64,000 bases of DNA from Ahaetulla prasina (Eukaryota; Chordata; Lepidosauria; Squamata; Colubridae): assembly GCF_028640845.1 (NCBI RefSeq), contig NC_080543.1, forward strand, positions 3,053,959 through 3,117,958, in the 5' to 3' direction. Made by a program: the position numbers and the translations under genes. This document shows, one piece after another, positions 63,661 through 64,000 of this stretch. Numbering within the stretch: the first letter of the stretch is position 1; every line of letters starts with the position of its first letter. Under the pieces are notes generated by a model. That model searched no databases, was not told where the DNA came from, and saw only the letters and a program-made list of their open reading frames with translations.

Positions 63661-64000
63661 AAATGGACCTCGAGTGGGGGGGGCGTGGCGTATGCACCCA
63701 GAGCCACAAAACCCTTCCCGTGCCTGACTTATTTCTTGAGTGGCCACAAAACTAGCCTATGTAGTTGCATTAAATGTTCTCTTTTCTTCCGAAACTTTAC
63801 TTTTCTTGGATTTATCCATGCTTGGCCTACCGGGGTCGAAAAGCTCAATAAATTGCTTGCTGATGGGTGTCGCACATTGGCGGTTGTGATGCATATTTTG
63901 AGCGACAGGGAACCGCAGCAGAGGGGTGAAAGAGCCCCATGCGGTCTAAACAAACTGAAATCTAAACGAAAGGAGAAATGTTTCTTCCCCTTTTGCATTT
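63661..64000. repeat. Internal tandem repeat of the 1.1 kb hAT (copy C)
   Basis: aaaatggacctcgagtgggg at 63659 repeats 63164 onward to the window end, joined through the GGAA tract. It uses some variants typical of copy B (gggtcgaaaagctc, gagcgacaggg). Confidence 0.88.

Larger units (their letters stand above)
59301..64000. repeat. Segmental duplication unit, copy C (rearranged, runs off the window)
   Basis: It matches A and B from gatccggcgtaagtgaccc onward, with a different minisatellite. The left half of the hAT host is replaced by a second right half (60612-60832). A chimeric SPIN-like element is at 60891-61360, a CR1 end at 61941-62170, and the 1.1 kb hAT starts at 63066. At 63661 it jumps back to the equivalent of 63167. 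Confidence 0.9.

Noticed and set aside
1..64000. A new defence, secondary-metabolite or other gene system
   Set aside because: No intact host protein-coding gene or gene cluster is visible. The unusual content is in repeat biology.

Overview
The window reads as vertebrate nuclear DNA from a squamate reptile, most likely a snake. The evidence is the repeat catalogue: CR1-type and L2/Rex1-type LINE 3' ends, tRNA-derived SINEs, Penelope-like retroelements, SPIN-like and other hAT transposons, a TA-flanked Tigger-like MITE, and LINE tails running into AATAG/ATTCT pentamers. LINE-seeded pentamers are a known feature of snake genomes. I see no bacterial, organellar or complete protein-coding gene. 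All long open frames lie in transposons, microsatellites or GC-rich DNA. Family names are my reading of terminal motifs and peptides; no database was searched. Shorthand: family A = Tc1/mariner (Tigger-like) MITE with CAGGTAGTCCTCGACTTAC ends and TA duplications; family B = palindromic hAT MITE with CAGGGGTCTCCAACCTTGG ends; family C = Penelope-like 3' motif (CTGATGA, small hairpin, GAAACGTC); family D = a second GAAACGTC repeat (GGATGAGAAGCGAAACGTC).

1-15.5 kb is repeats around two CpG-rich islands. The island near 4.2-4.9 kb holds a possible minus-strand first exon with a good splice donor. The island near 12.1-13.3 kb holds three ZNF143/THAP11-like promoter boxes and a possible plus-strand first exon ending near 12604. 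A second cluster of such boxes lies near 10.83-10.92 kb. 15.5-18.9 kb is a long GATA/GGAT/TATA microsatellite with CR1 and LINE fragments. 19-34.6 kb is a dense, nested transposon landscape with exact target-site duplications (TSDs): solo LTRs within LTRs within MITEs, and two Penelope-like loci with repeated 3' motifs.

34.6-42.2 kb contains a large foldback (34.8-35.2 kb), a 4 x 56 bp minisatellite, a SINE whose interior has been amplified about tenfold, and a purine-only tract. 42.2-64 kb is a nest of segmental duplications: a ~5.04 kb unit (45244-50286) is followed directly by a second copy (50287-55340) and, after 4 kb of rearranged flank, a third partial copy (59301 to the window end). 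Each copy carries a hAT interrupted by a SPIN-like hAT, another short hAT MITE, a 1.1 kb hAT with a purine tract and a minisatellite array. The third copy is a recombinant: its SPIN-like element has unmatched flanks and it retains an empty site for the short MITE.

No genes work together here in an operon sense. The functional content I can argue for is two candidate promoters plus unique, homeobox-site-rich stretches that may be conserved noncoding DNA. The most unusual content is how repeats generate other repeats (LINE tail to pentamer, SINE to minisatellite, MITE to minisatellite, SPIN to duplication breakpoint) and the hammerhead-ribozyme-like fold of the Penelope 3' motif.
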